64,000 bases of DNA from Kitasatospora sp. NBC_00315 (GCF_041435095.1 NZ_CP108025.1:2170001-2234000); one strand, 5' to 3'; positions 15,196-24,146 are shown, counted from the first letter of the stretch. The notes: generated by a model from the letters alone, not told the origin. Numbers and translations are program-made.

Positions 15196-16355
15196 ATGAA
15201 GATCGGCGATCTCACCCTCCAGGTGAGCGAGAAGTGCCTGATCATCCGCCGGCACGTCCCGGCCAAGCCTTTGTGCCACCTCGCGGTGCAATTGCAGCGA
15301 CCCGCCCCTTCCGTCGGCAACAAGCACGGACAGGAGCGGCTCGCCAGCTGCCGTCGGCTGGTCCACCGCCGGACCACCGTCGCGAGCTACCTGCGGGAGT
15401 GGCTCGCCACGAGAAAGCCACACCTCGCTCCGAACACGTACGCCGGCTACGCCGCGTGCGTCGAGCGCGACCTCATCCCCGCCTTCGGCCACCTGCGGCT
15501 CCTCGACCTGCGCCCGGAGCACATCGACGCCTGGGTCACCGCACAACTGGCGGCCAACCGGGGACGTGTCACCGTCTACCGGGCCGTGTCCACCCTGCGA
15601 AACGCGCTGAACGCCGCAGTGCGTTCGTGGCGCCTACGGTACAACCCGGCCAAGCACTCCGTGCCGCCCAAGCCCCGCGCCGAGCGCACCTGCTGGACCC
15701 CCGAGCAGGCCGCGACCTCCTGCGGCACGGTGCGGAGCAGTACGCGGACCAGCTGACCGATCTGTTCGAGGTCATGCTCGGCACCGGCATGCGCCGCGGT
15801 GAGGTCCTCGCCCTGCACTGGTCGGACGTCCACCTCATGGACCGCAAGCTCTACGTCCGCTGGACCCTGGCCGCGATCGACAACGGGAAGATTCACCTCC
15901 GGGAACCGAAGACCGAGGCCGGCCGCGCCTGGATCAGCCCCTCCCCCAGAGTCATGGCCGCCCTCCACCGCCAGGCCGCGATCCAGATGGCCGCCCACCC
16001 CGACGCCCGGCTCGAAGGCCTGGTCTTCGGCCGCCCGGGCGGAACGCCGCTGCGGCCCCAGTGGGTCCTCGACCAGCTCCGCAAACGCACCGCCGAGCTC
16101 GACCTGCCCAGGATCGGCCTGCACGACCTGCGCCACACCGCCGCCGGCATCATGATCGCCGAGAACATCCCCATCGCCGTCATCTCCAAGACCCTGCGGC
16201 ACTCCACCATCGCCACCACGATCAACCTCTACGGCAACCTCCTCAAGGACTCCGCCGACCAGGCCGTGCTCGCCCTGGCCCACGCTCTCGACCGGGCCGC
16301 CGCAAAGCGGAGTCCGATCCCCGAGCCTGGCGAAGTCTTCCGGCGGGCGGCGTAG
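15196..16355 (+). pseudogene. Tyrosine recombinase/integrase, frameshifted and missing its arm-binding domain
   Basis: The first frame (to 15756) holds the core-binding domain, RRTTVASYLREWLATRKPHL and APNTYAGYAACVERDLIPAF. One base appears lost at 15716-15720; the second frame continues LLRHGAEQYADQLTDLFEVM to the stop. The catalytic set is present: Arg in GTGMRRGEVLAL, HDLRHTAA, LRHSTIATT and the Tyr in INLYGN. The N-terminal arm-binding domain (usually W-x-Y-x-V-D-L...RRGGF) is absent, replaced by ~55 atypical residues. A related arm domain plus partial core-binding domain lies at 21803-22070. No attachment site or tRNA is evident nearby. Without correcting the frame it is inactive. Confidence 0.85.
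15367..15474 (+). repeat. Integrase direct repeat, left copy (partner 21964-22070)
   Basis: The 108 bases encoding RTTVASYLREWLATR through AGYAACVERDL recur at 21964-22070 in the same orientation with about five mismatches and one missing base. The copies bracket 6.5 kb. Confidence 0.9.
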
Positions 16356-16424
16356 CCACGCGTCGAACGACTTCGGCACTACGGCTTGGAACCGAGCGCG
16401 GGGCCTCTCTGGCCGGAGCGCCGG

Positions 16425-16985
16425 TCAGAGATCTCCGAGCATCGCGCCGGCGACAGGAGTCTCGTCCTCCTCGGAGTCCGGACGGAGCATGTCGAGGAGG
16501 TCGCGAGCCGCCCATTCCGGGAGGGTCATCGCCGGCGGTACCGGCAGCCCGGCTTCGCGCCGCAGCGATCCCTCCTTGAAGACGGCCTCGGTGATCCAGA
16601 CGAGCGTGTCGTCGTCGAGGAGGTCCGGGTGGCCGGCCGCCGTGTCGGCCAGGTATTCGGTGTCGGGGAAGTCGGCGGACACTGCGGCGGGCAGGCTGCC
16701 GTTGCTCGCCGCGCGGGCGATCGCGCGGCGGGTTGCGGTCTCGTACCAGCCGGATCCCCACCATTCGCCGACGGACTCGGTGCGGGAGCCGTGCAGGGTG
16801 AGCATGCGCAGGACGGCTTCGGGGCCGAGCGTCTCGTCGGCCCGCTGCCAGAGGTCGATCTCGCGGTGCACGGAGGCGAGGACGGGTGTCCAGCCCTCTT
16901 CGAAGATGTCGGCAAGGGCCTGTCCGCTGGCGAGGCGTCGGGCGGGTGCGGTGAGGGCGAGTCGCACGGCCGGCCAGTCGACACC
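16425..16985 (-). pseudogene. Hypothetical protein, N-terminally truncated
   Basis: The minus frame is convincingly coding from DWPAVRLALTAPARRLASGQ through GWTPVLASVHREIDLWQRAD and GEWWGSGWYETATRRAIARA to the end at GAMLGDL. No family is recognised; it is an acidic, helical, Trp-rich protein of about 185 visible residues. Upstream of about 16985 the frame turns into Arg/Ser nonsense antisense to another fragment (16991-17133), so the true start has been lost at a junction. Confidence 0.6.
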
Positions 16986-16990
16986 TTCCG

Positions 16991-17133
16991 TGGTGCACGA
17001 CGCGTTCGGCCGCCGCCGCAAGGGTCGGCCGGAGGTCGAGGCCGCGTTCGACCGGCTCATCGCCGACTGGACCTGCGAAGGCCGCCGGCAGGCCGCCCTG
17101 CACGGCAAAGCCCCGCGGTGGGGTCGCTGGTGA
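16991..17133 (+). pseudogene. Short C-terminal fragment of an unknown protein
   Basis: The plus frame ends VVHDAFGRRRKGRPEVEAAF, DRLIADWTCEGRRQAALHGK, APRWGRW and a stop. It looks like the charged helical tail of a replication or integration protein, but no family can be named. It begins where the minus-strand hypothetical is truncated, showing a junction near 16988. Confidence 0.4.
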
Positions 17134-17250
17134 ACTGGCCGGACATGGCGGACAGGCCCAGGGGCACGGTCTGGTTCTCGTTGGAGATGAGCAGGACGAC
17201 GGGGAAGAGGAACTCGTTCCAGCTCCAGATGAAGAAGAACACGACCGGCT
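17118..17250 (-). pseudogene. Sugar ABC transporter permease fragment (MalG type)
   Basis: The minus strand encodes VVFFFIWSWNEFLFPVVLLI, SNENQTVPLGLSAMSGQFTS and then loses similarity. The block WNEFLFPVVLxxxxxxxTVPLGLxxxxGQ is the hallmark of CUT1-family (MalG-like) permeases near their C-terminus. Only about 42 residues survive, with no partner genes. It overlaps the end of the previous fragment by a few bases. Confidence 0.75.
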
Positions 17251-17348
17251 GTCCAGGCTGGAGTCCGCAGGCCGCCTCACCAGCCGCGAGGAGGAAGCGT
17301 CCCGATGATCCCGGCATGCCACCACCGGCACCGGCCGACAGCCCGCCG

Positions 17349-18647
17349 TCACGCGAGGGCGAAGTAGCGCAGCCAGAGGTAGAGGGCGGAGACGGCGATG
17401 GTGACGGCGGCGACGGGGGCGCCGTAACGGGTGAAGGTCCAGAAACTGATGGGGGTGCGGTTGCGCTCGGCGATGCCGAGGACGACGACGTTGGCGGAGG
17501 CACCGATGGCGGTGGCGTTGCCGCCGAGGTCGGCGCCAATGGCCAGCGCCCACCACAGGACGTGGCCGTACGGCTCACCGACGGTCTGGACGAGGTCGGC
17601 GGTGATGGGGGCCATGGTGGCGACGTAGGGGATGTTGTCGACCACCGCGGAGAGAATCCCGGAGGCGGCGAGCAGGAGCATGACCGCGCCGAGCGGGTTG
17701 CCTCCGGTGGCGTCGGCGAGGGCCTTGGAGACGGTCTCGATGACGCCGGTCTCGATCAGGGCGCCGACCATGATGAACAGCCCGGCGAAGAACGCGAGGG
17801 TCGGCCACTCGACCTCGCCCAAGACGTCCTTGACCTCGACCTTGGAAACGGCCACCAGCAGGCCCGCGCCCAGGAGCGCGACCACCGACGGGGCGTAGTG
17901 GACGACGGGATGGAGAACGAACCCGGCGATGACCAGGGCGAGGACGGCGAGACCCTGGGCGAGGAGGCGGTGGTCGTGGACGGCCTCGCGCTCGTTGAGG
18001 GCCAGGACCTCGGCCGCGCGGTCCTCGTCGTAGCCGAAGTGGGCGCGGAACATGATCCGGCACATCACCAGGAGCACGCCGGTCAGGACGATCGCGAGGG
18101 GGGCGAGGTGGACGAGGAAGTCGTTGAAGTTGAGGCCGCCGCGGCTGGCGATGATGATGTTCGGCGGGTCGCCGACGAGGGTCGCTATCCCGCCGATGTT
18201 CGAGGCGAGGACCTCGGCGATCAGGTACGGGGCGGCTTTGAGTCCGAGCCGCCGGCAGACCAGCAGGGTGACCGGGGCGACCAGCAGCACGGTGGTGACG
18301 TTGTCGAGCAGCGCGGACGCGGAGGCGGTGATCACCACCAGCATCGCCATGACACGGAAGGGTCTGGCACGGGCGCGCTTGACGGACCAGATGGCCAGGT
18401 ACTCGAACAGGCCGGTGCGTTTGAGGATGCCGACGATCATCATCATGCCCATGAGCAGGAAGATGACGTTCCAGTCGATGCCGGAGTCGGTGGAGAAGAA
18501 CGCCGACTCGTCGTCGGTGGCGCGGATGGCGAGCATCAGGGCGGCACCGCCGAGGGCTGCGGCGACCCGGTGGACCCACTCGGTGATGATCAGGACGTAG
18601 GCGGCGGCGAAAACCGCCAGCGCCGCCCAGGCTTGCCAGTTGTTCAC
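17349..18647 (-). CDS. ArsB/NhaD-type (SLC13-like) ion transporter
   Basis: The 432-residue protein has about 11-12 hydrophobic segments starting AWAALAVFAAAYVLIITEWV. Conserved family features are WNVIFLLMGMMMIVGILKRT, SASALLDNVTTVLLVAPVTL (the DNVTT motif), ASNIGGIATLVGDPPNIIIA and, in the second half, ILSAVVDNIPYVATMAPIT and GADLGGNATAIGASANVVVL. The duplicated DN-x-P/T and GDPPN/GASAN motifs are typical of the ArsB/NhaD superfamily, which moves anions or exchanges Na+ for protons. It is the third gene of an operon after a CPA1 antiporter and a CBS protein; its start overlaps the CBS gene stop by four bases. Sodium/pH homeostasis is the likely role; a substrate cannot be assigned. Confidence 0.9.
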   Translation of the reverse strand: MNNWQAWAALAVFAAAYVLIITEWVHRVAAALGGAALMLAIRATDDESAFFSTDSGIDWNVIFLLMGMMMIVGILKRTGLFEYLAIWSVKRARARPFRVMAMLVVITASASALLDNVTTVLLVAPVTLLVCRRLGLKAAPYLIAEVLASNIGGIATLVGDPPNIIIASRGGLNFNDFLVHLAPLAIVLTGVLLVMCRIMFRAHFGYDEDRAAEVLALNEREAVHDHRLLAQGLAVLALVIAGFVLHPVVHYAPSVVALLGAGLLVAVSKVEVKDVLGEVEWPTLAFFAGLFIMVGALIETGVIETVSKALADATGGNPLGAVMLLLAASGILSAVVDNIPYVATMAPITADLVQTVGEPYGHVLWWALAIGADLGGNATAIGASANVVVLGIAERNRTPISFWTFTRYGAPVAAVTIAVSALYLWLRYFALA

Positions 18648-19117
18648 GCGTTCCCCAGGAGTCGGTGCAGCAGGTGCGAGGCGGTGATCACGCCGAGCAG
18701 CTCCCCGCCGCTCCCGTCGCGGCGGGCGGCGGGGCGTTCGACGACGGCGACCAGCGGGCTGCGGGTGCGGGCCATCAGGGCGGCGACCTCCACGGCGGTG
18801 TCATCAGCGGCGGCGACGGCCGGCTCCGGGGCGTCCCTGGGCAGGCACTCCCCCACGCTGACGCCGACGAGCTCCTCGCAGAGCCGGTCGGCGTGGGCCT
18901 CGTCGATGACGGCGGCGAGCGAGGGGTCCTCAATGATGTAGCCGGGCACCAGCAGCCGCACCAGCTGGGAGGCGGGCAGGATCGCGCGGGGGCGGCCCGC
19001 GTCATCGACGACCAGAACGCCGGGCAGGCGATGCTCGGCGAGCAGGCGGGCGGCGTCCAGGGCCTGGTCGTCCAGGCTCACGGCGGGGAACGGTTCGGCG
19101 AGGTCGCGTGCGCGCAT
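18644..19117 (-). CDS. CBS-pair protein, putative transporter regulator
   Basis: The 157-residue protein starts MRARDLAEPFPAVSLDDQAL and has two CBS motifs, LPGVLVVDDAGRPRAILPAS and SPLVAVVERPAARRDGSGGE...LLGVITASHLLHRLL. It lies between two cation/anion carriers, two bases after the stop of the first and overlapping the start of the second. A nucleotide-sensing role in gating one or both carriers is a reasonable inference. Confidence 0.88.
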   Translation of the reverse strand: MRARDLAEPFPAVSLDDQALDAARLLAEHRLPGVLVVDDAGRPRAILPASQLVRLLVPGYIIEDPSLAAVIDEAHADRLCEELVGVSVGECLPRDAPEPAVAAADDTAVEVAALMARTRSPLVAVVERPAARRDGSGGELLGVITASHLLHRLLGNA

Positions 19118-19119
19118 CG

Positions 19120-20421
19120 TCAGATCTCCTTCGTCACAGCGGGCAGCGTGTCGGCGGCCCGCTGGGCCGGGACGGCGTCGCCCGGCCGAGCCGCCGTCGG
19201 GGTGGTTGCACCGGGCCGGGCGCTCTCATCCTGGTCGTCGGGGACGGGCACCGGATCCTCGACACGGAACAGCCCGGCGACGGGCACGTCCGAGCTGGAG
19301 TGCAGGACGATGGAGAAGGCGATGCAGACCGCGATCAGCGTGTACGCCTGCTCGCCCTCGGGGATGCCGGCCTGCAGGACCAGCAGTCCGTAGACGACGG
19401 AGGCGAAGCCCTTGGGGCCGAACCAGGCGGCGACGAACTGTTCGCGCCGGTCGATGCGGGAGCGGAGCAGGGAGAGCAGCAGGGAGGCGGGGCGGATCAG
19501 GACGATCGCCAGGACCACCGCGACGTACCCGCCGACCGAGAGGTTGCCGAAGAGCCGCGGGGTGAGCAGGGCCCCGAAGACCAGCAGAGCGGCGAACTTG
19601 CTCAGCTCCGCGAGGGCCTCCCCGAGCGGTTCGAACGAGCGCTTGGACTCCGGGGAGACGGAGGCGAGGACGGCTCCGGCGGAGAACGCGGCGATGTAGG
19701 AGTTGGCGTCGGTGAGGTGACAGGCGGTGTAGAGGACGACCCCGGTGGCGAGCGGCAGCAGCGGCTGCAGTTTCGCCTCGGCGCCGAGGGGCGGCACCCG
19801 CACCAGCAGGTTCACCAGCAGCGGCAGCACCACGCCCAGGACCAGGCCGCCGAGCAGCTCCAGGCCGATCACGGCGAGGGAGGACTCGGCGGTGGGCGAG
19901 GTGGGGCCGGCGGCGGCGATCAGCACGAGTACCACCGGCAGGGCGAGGCCGTCGTTGAGGCCGGACTCGACGTTCAGCAGCTGCCGCAGCCGGGCGGGAA
20001 CCTCCTTACGACCGACGATCGCCGAGGCGAACACCGGGTCGGTCGGGGCGAGGACCGCACCGACCAGCAACGACGTCGTCCAGTTCAGCCCGACGACGAA
20101 GTGCGTCACCAGGGCCATGCCGGCGAAGGCCAGCGGCATGCCCAGACCGAGCGCGCGGGCCGGGTAGCGCCAGGCGCCGCGCAGCGCGGGGAAGGAGACG
20201 TGCATGCCGTCGGTGAACAGGACCGTGAACAGCGCGAGGTCGGCGGTCATGACCACGATCGGGTCGTTCGGGGCGATGTGGATCAGCCCGAGGAAGCCGT
20301 CACCGACCAGGGCACCCGCCAGCAGGAACAGCAGCGAGGTGGACAGGACGGTACGGGCAGCGAGCCCGGAGACGAGGACCGCGACGAGTAGCGCGACCCC
20401 GAAAACAGTGATGAGCACCAT
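19120..20421 (-). CDS. Na+(K+)/H+ antiporter, CPA1 family
   Basis: The 433-residue protein has about 12 transmembrane segments beginning MVLITVFGVALLVAVLVSGL. CPA1 hallmarks are VGAVLAPTDPVFASAIVG (TDP motif) and LLNVESGLNDGLALPVVLVL (the E-SGLND motif carrying the ion-binding Asp). A late segment carries WFGPKGFASVVYGLL. The C-terminal ~45 residues are polar and cytosolic. It exchanges protons for Na+ or K+ across the membrane. It is first in the operon with the CBS protein and ArsB/NhaD-type carrier. The start has GGGG five bases upstream. Confidence 0.92.
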   Translation of the reverse strand: MVLITVFGVALLVAVLVSGLAARTVLSTSLLFLLAGALVGDGFLGLIHIAPNDPIVVMTADLALFTVLFTDGMHVSFPALRGAWRYPARALGLGMPLAFAGMALVTHFVVGLNWTTSLLVGAVLAPTDPVFASAIVGRKEVPARLRQLLNVESGLNDGLALPVVLVLIAAAGPTSPTAESSLAVIGLELLGGLVLGVVLPLLVNLLVRVPPLGAEAKLQPLLPLATGVVLYTACHLTDANSYIAAFSAGAVLASVSPESKRSFEPLGEALAELSKFAALLVFGALLTPRLFGNLSVGGYVAVVLAIVLIRPASLLLSLLRSRIDRREQFVAAWFGPKGFASVVYGLLVLQAGIPEGEQAYTLIAVCIAFSIVLHSSSDVPVAGLFRVEDPVPVPDDQDESARPGATTPTAARPGDAVPAQRAADTLPAVTKEI

Positions 20422-20824
20422 ACGAGCCCCCTGGCGAAGAAGAGATCTGTCCCTTTTTCGCCGACCAGGCTTCCCGGCACTCCACCCAGGACTTTATACG
20501 ACTTTTACGGCTCTCTAACAGGCTTTTGACGGCCGAACGACGCCCCGCTGCTCACGCCGTGACAGTCCGGACGGCGACACCTGACCGTTTGGTCCCCACC
20601 TCAGGCCGCTACCGCCGGGTCAGTCGGCCAGCCGTTCAGCAGGGCCTCACGGCCGCTGAAGCCGCGAGGAGGGCCGGGCGGTCGGCCAGGTCCGAGGCCC
20701 GTCCGGGCAGGGCAAGCAGATCTGATTCCATGTCAATGACAGCCCAGTGCCCTATCGTTGCCCACTACGAGTCAGTCCGCGCTGACATCATGCCGGGTCG
20801 GTGCGACGGCGAAGGGAGAGTCCG
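20422..20824. other. Divergent promoter region between the antiporter operon and TerD gene
   Basis: On the minus strand a TATAAA at about 20493-20498 lies some 75 bases before the antiporter start and could be a -10 element; no good -35 is seen. GACTTTATAC and GACTTTTACG form a near-direct repeat over it. A GGCGAA...TTCGCC inverted repeat lies just before the start codon. No riboswitch could be recognised. No small gene is supported. Confidence 0.4.
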
Positions 20825-21349
20825 GTGAGCAGTCTCAACAAGGGTCTGGAACGGATCGAAATAGGCCTGTCGTGGGATCCGAGTCCCGCAGGTTCGGCGG
20901 GTCACGATCTGGATCTCGTCGCCGCGACGTACACCACCGGCACCCCCGCCGGCACCCCCGCCTACCTGGTCCACTTCGACAGCCGAGCTCCCGACGGCAC
21001 GATCACCCTCACCAAGGACAGCCGCGACGGCAAGGGCCTCGGCGTCGACGAGCGCCTGGTCCTGGAGCTCGACCGCCTGGCGCACCGCTACCCCCGGGTG
21101 GTCGTGGGCGTCGCCATCCAGCAGAACGCCGGCCGGCTGACCTTCGGAGACATAGCGAACCCCGCGACAAGGATCCGGAACGGGCGCGACGAGTTGGCGG
21201 CGGTGGACTTCGCCGACGTCGGCGGGGCAACGGCCGCGAGGGTCGCGGAGTTCGTCCGGGACAGCTCGGGGGCCTGGGTGTTCCGCCCCGGCGTCCACGG
21301 CTTCGATGCCGATCCGGCGACTTTCGCGAGGATCATGGGCACCTGGTAG
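20825..21349 (+). CDS. TerD-family (tellurium resistance) protein
   Basis: The 174-residue protein starts MSSLNKGLERIEIGLSWDPS and has the TerD core: GHDLDLVAATYTTG, YLVHFDSRAPDGTITLTKDS and RDGKGLGVDERLVLELDRLA, then VVVGVAIQQNAGRLTFGDIA. The D-L-D-L and later acidic pairs are the calcium-binding positions of the family. Such proteins act in stress-signalling modules at the membrane, though here no TerC or partner is adjacent. GTG at 20825 is chosen because AAGGGAG lies seven bases upstream; the Met at 20801 precedes the ribosome site. Confidence 0.92.
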   Translation: MSSLNKGLERIEIGLSWDPSPAGSAGHDLDLVAATYTTGTPAGTPAYLVHFDSRAPDGTITLTKDSRDGKGLGVDERLVLELDRLAHRYPRVVVGVAIQQNAGRLTFGDIANPATRIRNGRDELAAVDFADVGGATAARVAEFVRDSSGAWVFRPGVHGFDADPATFARIMGTW

Positions 21350-21366
21350 GGCTTCGCCAGGTGGCC

Positions 21367-21735
21367 CTATTCCGAACGGCGGCCGGGGTCACCCGCGGCA
21401 CCCCTGACTCCGGCCCCGGGACACGACCACGGGCGATCGGGCCGACCGGTCCGGCGCTCACGCCTCCCCCCTCGCCGCGCCCTCCAGCAGTCAAGCATCC
21501 CCTCCAGTTCCGTGATCATGAAATCGAAGAACTCGGCGCTCTCGGCGAGCCGCCCGCCGGCCACGCTCGGCACCCCGAGAGTGGACTCGCCCTCCTTGGG
21601 CACCCGCACCCAGCGGGCCAGGACCTCGTCCCGGCGGGTCAACGACTCGTACCAGACATCGTTGAGCACCCGGAAGCGGTCGCGACGGGAGTCGGGCTCG
21701 CGCTCCTTGGAAACCAGCAGCGTGCGCGGCGAGCC
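21367..21735 (-). pseudogene. Hypothetical protein remnant
   Basis: The minus frame reads TLLVSKEREPDSRRDRFRVL, NDVWYESLTRRDEVLARWVR and VPSVAGGRLAESAEFFDFMI then TELEGMLDCWRARRGG. Coding character is good for about 90 residues. There is no start with a ribosome site, and both ends fade into unrelated sequence. Family not recognised. Confidence 0.45.
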
Positions 21736-21802
21736 GGGTGTACCGGCGTGCGGGTGTACGGACGGGCACCGGAAGCAGTTGAGTCCGTGGTGTGTGCGAT
21801 TG

Positions 21803-22070
21803 ATGGAGGAGGCGGGTCACGGGTCGTGGACGTACTGCGTCGACCTCGCCCCCGAAGAGGGGAGGCGTCGTACGCGGCGGCGGGGCGGCTTCGCCAGCGG
21901 TGCGGAGGCGGCCCGCGAGATGGCGGCGGTCCTGGAGGTGAGCTGCGCGGGGTTTACGAGAACCGCCGTACCACCGTCGCGAGCTACCTGCGCGAATGGC
22001 TCGCCACGAGAAGCCGCACCTCGCGCCGAACACGTACGCCGGCTACGCCGCGTGCGTCGAGCGCGACCTC
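21803..22070 (+). pseudogene. Integrase remnant: arm-binding domain plus part of core-binding domain
   Basis: The frame reads MEEAGHGSWTYCVDLAPEEG, RRRTRRRGGFASGAEAAREM and AAVLEVSCAG, the typical N-terminal arm-binding domain of actinomycete phage-type integrases. After a frame change it continues YENRRTTVASYLREWLATR, sharing 107 bases with 15367-15474. It stops at ERDL, where a membrane-protein fragment begins. The catalytic domain is absent. It supplies the domain that the other integrase copy lacks, so the two could derive from one ancestral gene. Confidence 0.8.
21964..22070 (+). repeat. Integrase direct repeat, right copy (partner 15367-15474)
   Basis: Same orientation and about 95% identical to 15367-15474, with one base missing in an A-run after GCCACGAGA. 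Confidence 0.9.
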
Positions 22071-22077
22071 GTCGGGC

Positions 22078-22472
22078 CGACCGGATCAACTTCCTCAAGG
22101 CCGTCGGGCCGCTCCTGCTGATCTTCCTGATCATCACACTCACCTTCGCCATCGGTTCGACCGACGCTTCGAGGTACGGCTCGCGCTTCGGCACGCTGGG
22201 CGCCACGATGTTCGCCGTGATCGTCAACATGCAGCGCGCCGACACCACCACACCGGGGCGCGGGCATCACGATGATCGACCAGTTGCACATCCTCACCCT
22301 GGCCTGGGTCCTGGTGGCGGCCGCGATCACCGCGCTGCTCTGGCGGTGGACCGCCGACGGGGTGGCCCCCGCACGGGTCGCGCGGACGAACCTGTGGTCC
22401 GCCGTGGCCGGGTCGCTGCTGTACGTGGCCGTGGCCACCGCGCTGATCGCCAACGCCGCCGTCAGGCACTGA
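22078..22472 (+). pseudogene. Four-helix membrane protein fragment (pentameric ligand-gated channel-like), frameshifted
   Basis: The first frame reads RINFLKAVGPLLLIFLIITL, TFAIGSTDASRYGSRFGTLG, ATMFAVIVNMQRAD. An extra G in the run at 22255-22258 shifts the frame; it then continues MIDQLHILTLAWVLVAAAIT, ALLWRW and NLWSAVAGSLLYVAVATALI to a stop. The helix order and spacing (LLLIFL helix, small polar second helix, long third helix, charged loop, fourth helix near the C-terminus) resemble the transmembrane domain of bacterial Cys-loop-type channels. The extracellular ligand-binding domain is missing, cut at the integrase remnant. Family assignment is by pattern only. Confidence 0.55.
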
Positions 22473-22484
22473 GACTCGAGGCAG

Positions 22485-24047
22485 TCAGTCACAGGCCGGG
22501 AGGCCGCGCAGGGTGAGGCCGAGGCCGACGGTGAGGACGACGCTTGCGGTCAGCAGTGAACTGTAGGGGGCCAGGCGGCGCAGGGTGGGGAGGCGGCGGG
22601 CGGTGACTTCGGCCAGCCGGGTGCTGCCGCCGGCCAGCAGCGCACCGGCTGCGGCGAGGGCGAGGGCCATGCCGACGCCGTAGCCGATCACCAGCAGGAC
22701 GCCGAACAGGGTGCGGCCCAGGGCGACCGCGCCGAGCAGGACGACCAGCGCGGATGGGCTGGGCACCAGACCGCCGGCCAGGCCGATGCCGAGCAGCGAG
22801 GTGAGGTTGACCGGTCGGCGCCGGTGGGGGTGCGCCGGGTCTTCGGGTGCCCCGTCGTGGCGGTGCGGATGGTGGTGGTGCCCGTGCGGGTGGCCGTGGT
22901 CGTGGTCGTGGTCGAACCCGTGGTCGAGCCCGTGGCCGTGGTCGGGCCCGTGGTGGTGGTCCTGTGCCGGGGCCTGCCGGCGCAGTGTGCGGACCGCGCG
23001 CAGCAGCAGGGCTGCTCCCACCCCTGTGATCAGCACCCCGCCGGTGGCACCGAGCAGGCCCAGCACGCGCTCGCCCGCGAGGCCGGCCGAGGCTGTCAGC
23101 GCCAGGCCGACCAGCAGCACACCGGCCGTGTGGGTCGCCGTCACCGTGGCACCGACCGCCAGTGCCGCGCGCAGTCCGCCCCGGCGTTGGGCCAGGCAGG
23201 CGCCCACGGCGAGCTTGGCGTGGCCGGGCAGCGCGGCGTGTCCGGCGCCGAGCAGCAGCGAGAGCGCGACCGCGAGCAGCCCGACGGGGAGGGTCAGGTC
23301 GCGGGTGCCGACCAGCGTGCCGAGTCGCCGTTCCAGGCCGGGGAAGAGCACCCAGCTATTGGTCGGGGGCGGCAGCGCGTTGGTGGCCTGTCCGGTTCCG
23401 GCCGGCAGTGTGGTGCCGTCGCCGGGTGCGCTGTGCAGTTCGGCAGTGAGCACGCCGAGCGGCTGATCGAGCAGGCCCTGTGGGTACGCGGTGAGGCCGC
23501 CGCTGATGTTCTGGCCGGGGACGGAGGAGTCGGTCAGCCGGATCCGCCCGCCGGCCGTCGCGGTGATCTCCTTCCAGCCGACTCGTCCGCCGTCGGCGCC
23601 GGAGGTGAAGGTGATGGCTGAGGGCCGGGTGAGGTCGGTGTCGGCGGCCAGGGCGCACGCGAGCTGGGCGGTGGGCAGGTCGGCCGCGCCGGGGCGGTAG
23701 GCGAGAGCACTGCTGACGACTCGCCAGGCGGCTTGGCGGCCGTTCACCGATGTCCGGATGCCCGAGGCCATGTCGGTGCACCGGGTGACGGCGCGGGCGG
23801 TGGCCTCGGCGGGGCTGATCCGGCTGTCGTGGTCGGTGTCGGTGGCCTCCCGGTCCTGTGCCGTGGGGATCTCCGCGCTGTCCACCGTGGCGGTGTCCTC
23901 GATCCGGTCGGGGAAGAGTCGCAGCTGGTCCAGTCGGTTGATCGAGAAGTTGCCGAGCGGGTGGGCCTGCGCGGTCGTGGCGCCGGCGGTGAGGGCGATG
24001 AGGAGTGTGGCCAGGAGGCAGAGCGCGGCCTGTTGCGGGCGGTTCAC
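22485..24047 (-). CDS. NicO/HupE-like nickel-cobalt permease with His-rich loop
   Basis: The 520-residue protein has a signal peptide (ALCLLATLLIALTAGATTAQ, cleavage after AQA) and then AHPLGNFSINRLDQLRLFPD, which opens a ~240-residue extracytoplasmic domain. The membrane domain starts near residue 250 (LPVGLLAVALSLLLGAGHAA, then LPGHAKLAVGACLAQRRGG). A loop of about 50 residues is packed with HDH and HGH repeats before LTSLLGIGLAGGLVPSPSAL. H-x-x-L-P-G-H-A-K and G-G-L-V-P-S-P-S-A-L are the conserved motifs of NicO-type transporters. It would move Ni2+/Co2+ or a similar metal, with the His loop binding metal. It is third in an operon with a TPR protein and DUF4331 protein. Direction of transport is uncertain. 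Confidence 0.85.
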   Translation of the reverse strand: MNRPQQAALCLLATLLIALTAGATTAQAHPLGNFSINRLDQLRLFPDRIEDTATVDSAEIPTAQDREATDTDHDSRISPAEATARAVTRCTDMASGIRTSVNGRQAAWRVVSSALAYRPGAADLPTAQLACALAADTDLTRPSAITFTSGADGGRVGWKEITATAGGRIRLTDSSVPGQNISGGLTAYPQGLLDQPLGVLTAELHSAPGDGTTLPAGTGQATNALPPPTNSWVLFPGLERRLGTLVGTRDLTLPVGLLAVALSLLLGAGHAALPGHAKLAVGACLAQRRGGLRAALAVGATVTATHTAGVLLVGLALTASAGLAGERVLGLLGATGGVLITGVGAALLLRAVRTLRRQAPAQDHHHGPDHGHGLDHGFDHDHDHGHPHGHHHHPHRHDGAPEDPAHPHRRRPVNLTSLLGIGLAGGLVPSPSALVVLLGAVALGRTLFGVLLVIGYGVGMALALAAAGALLAGGSTRLAEVTARRLPTLRRLAPYSSLLTASVVLTVGLGLTLRGLPACD

Positions 24048-24146
24048 AAAGGATTCCTGACGGACGGTGTTCCTGACGGACCGGAGGATGCCTCGGCGAC
24101 GACCGGTCCGTAGCCGGGTAGGTGAGAGGCGAGAAGGCGGCTCAGG

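Noticed and set aside
16386..18941. 851-codon plus-strand open frame
   Set aside because: Antisense to the ArsB/NhaD-type carrier and neighbouring fragments; Gly/Asp-rich mirror of hydrophobic codons.
20422..20520. Ion-sensing riboswitch before the antiporter gene
   Set aside because: Only a short GGCGAA/TTCGCC inverted repeat is seen; no conserved riboswitch core could be recognised.
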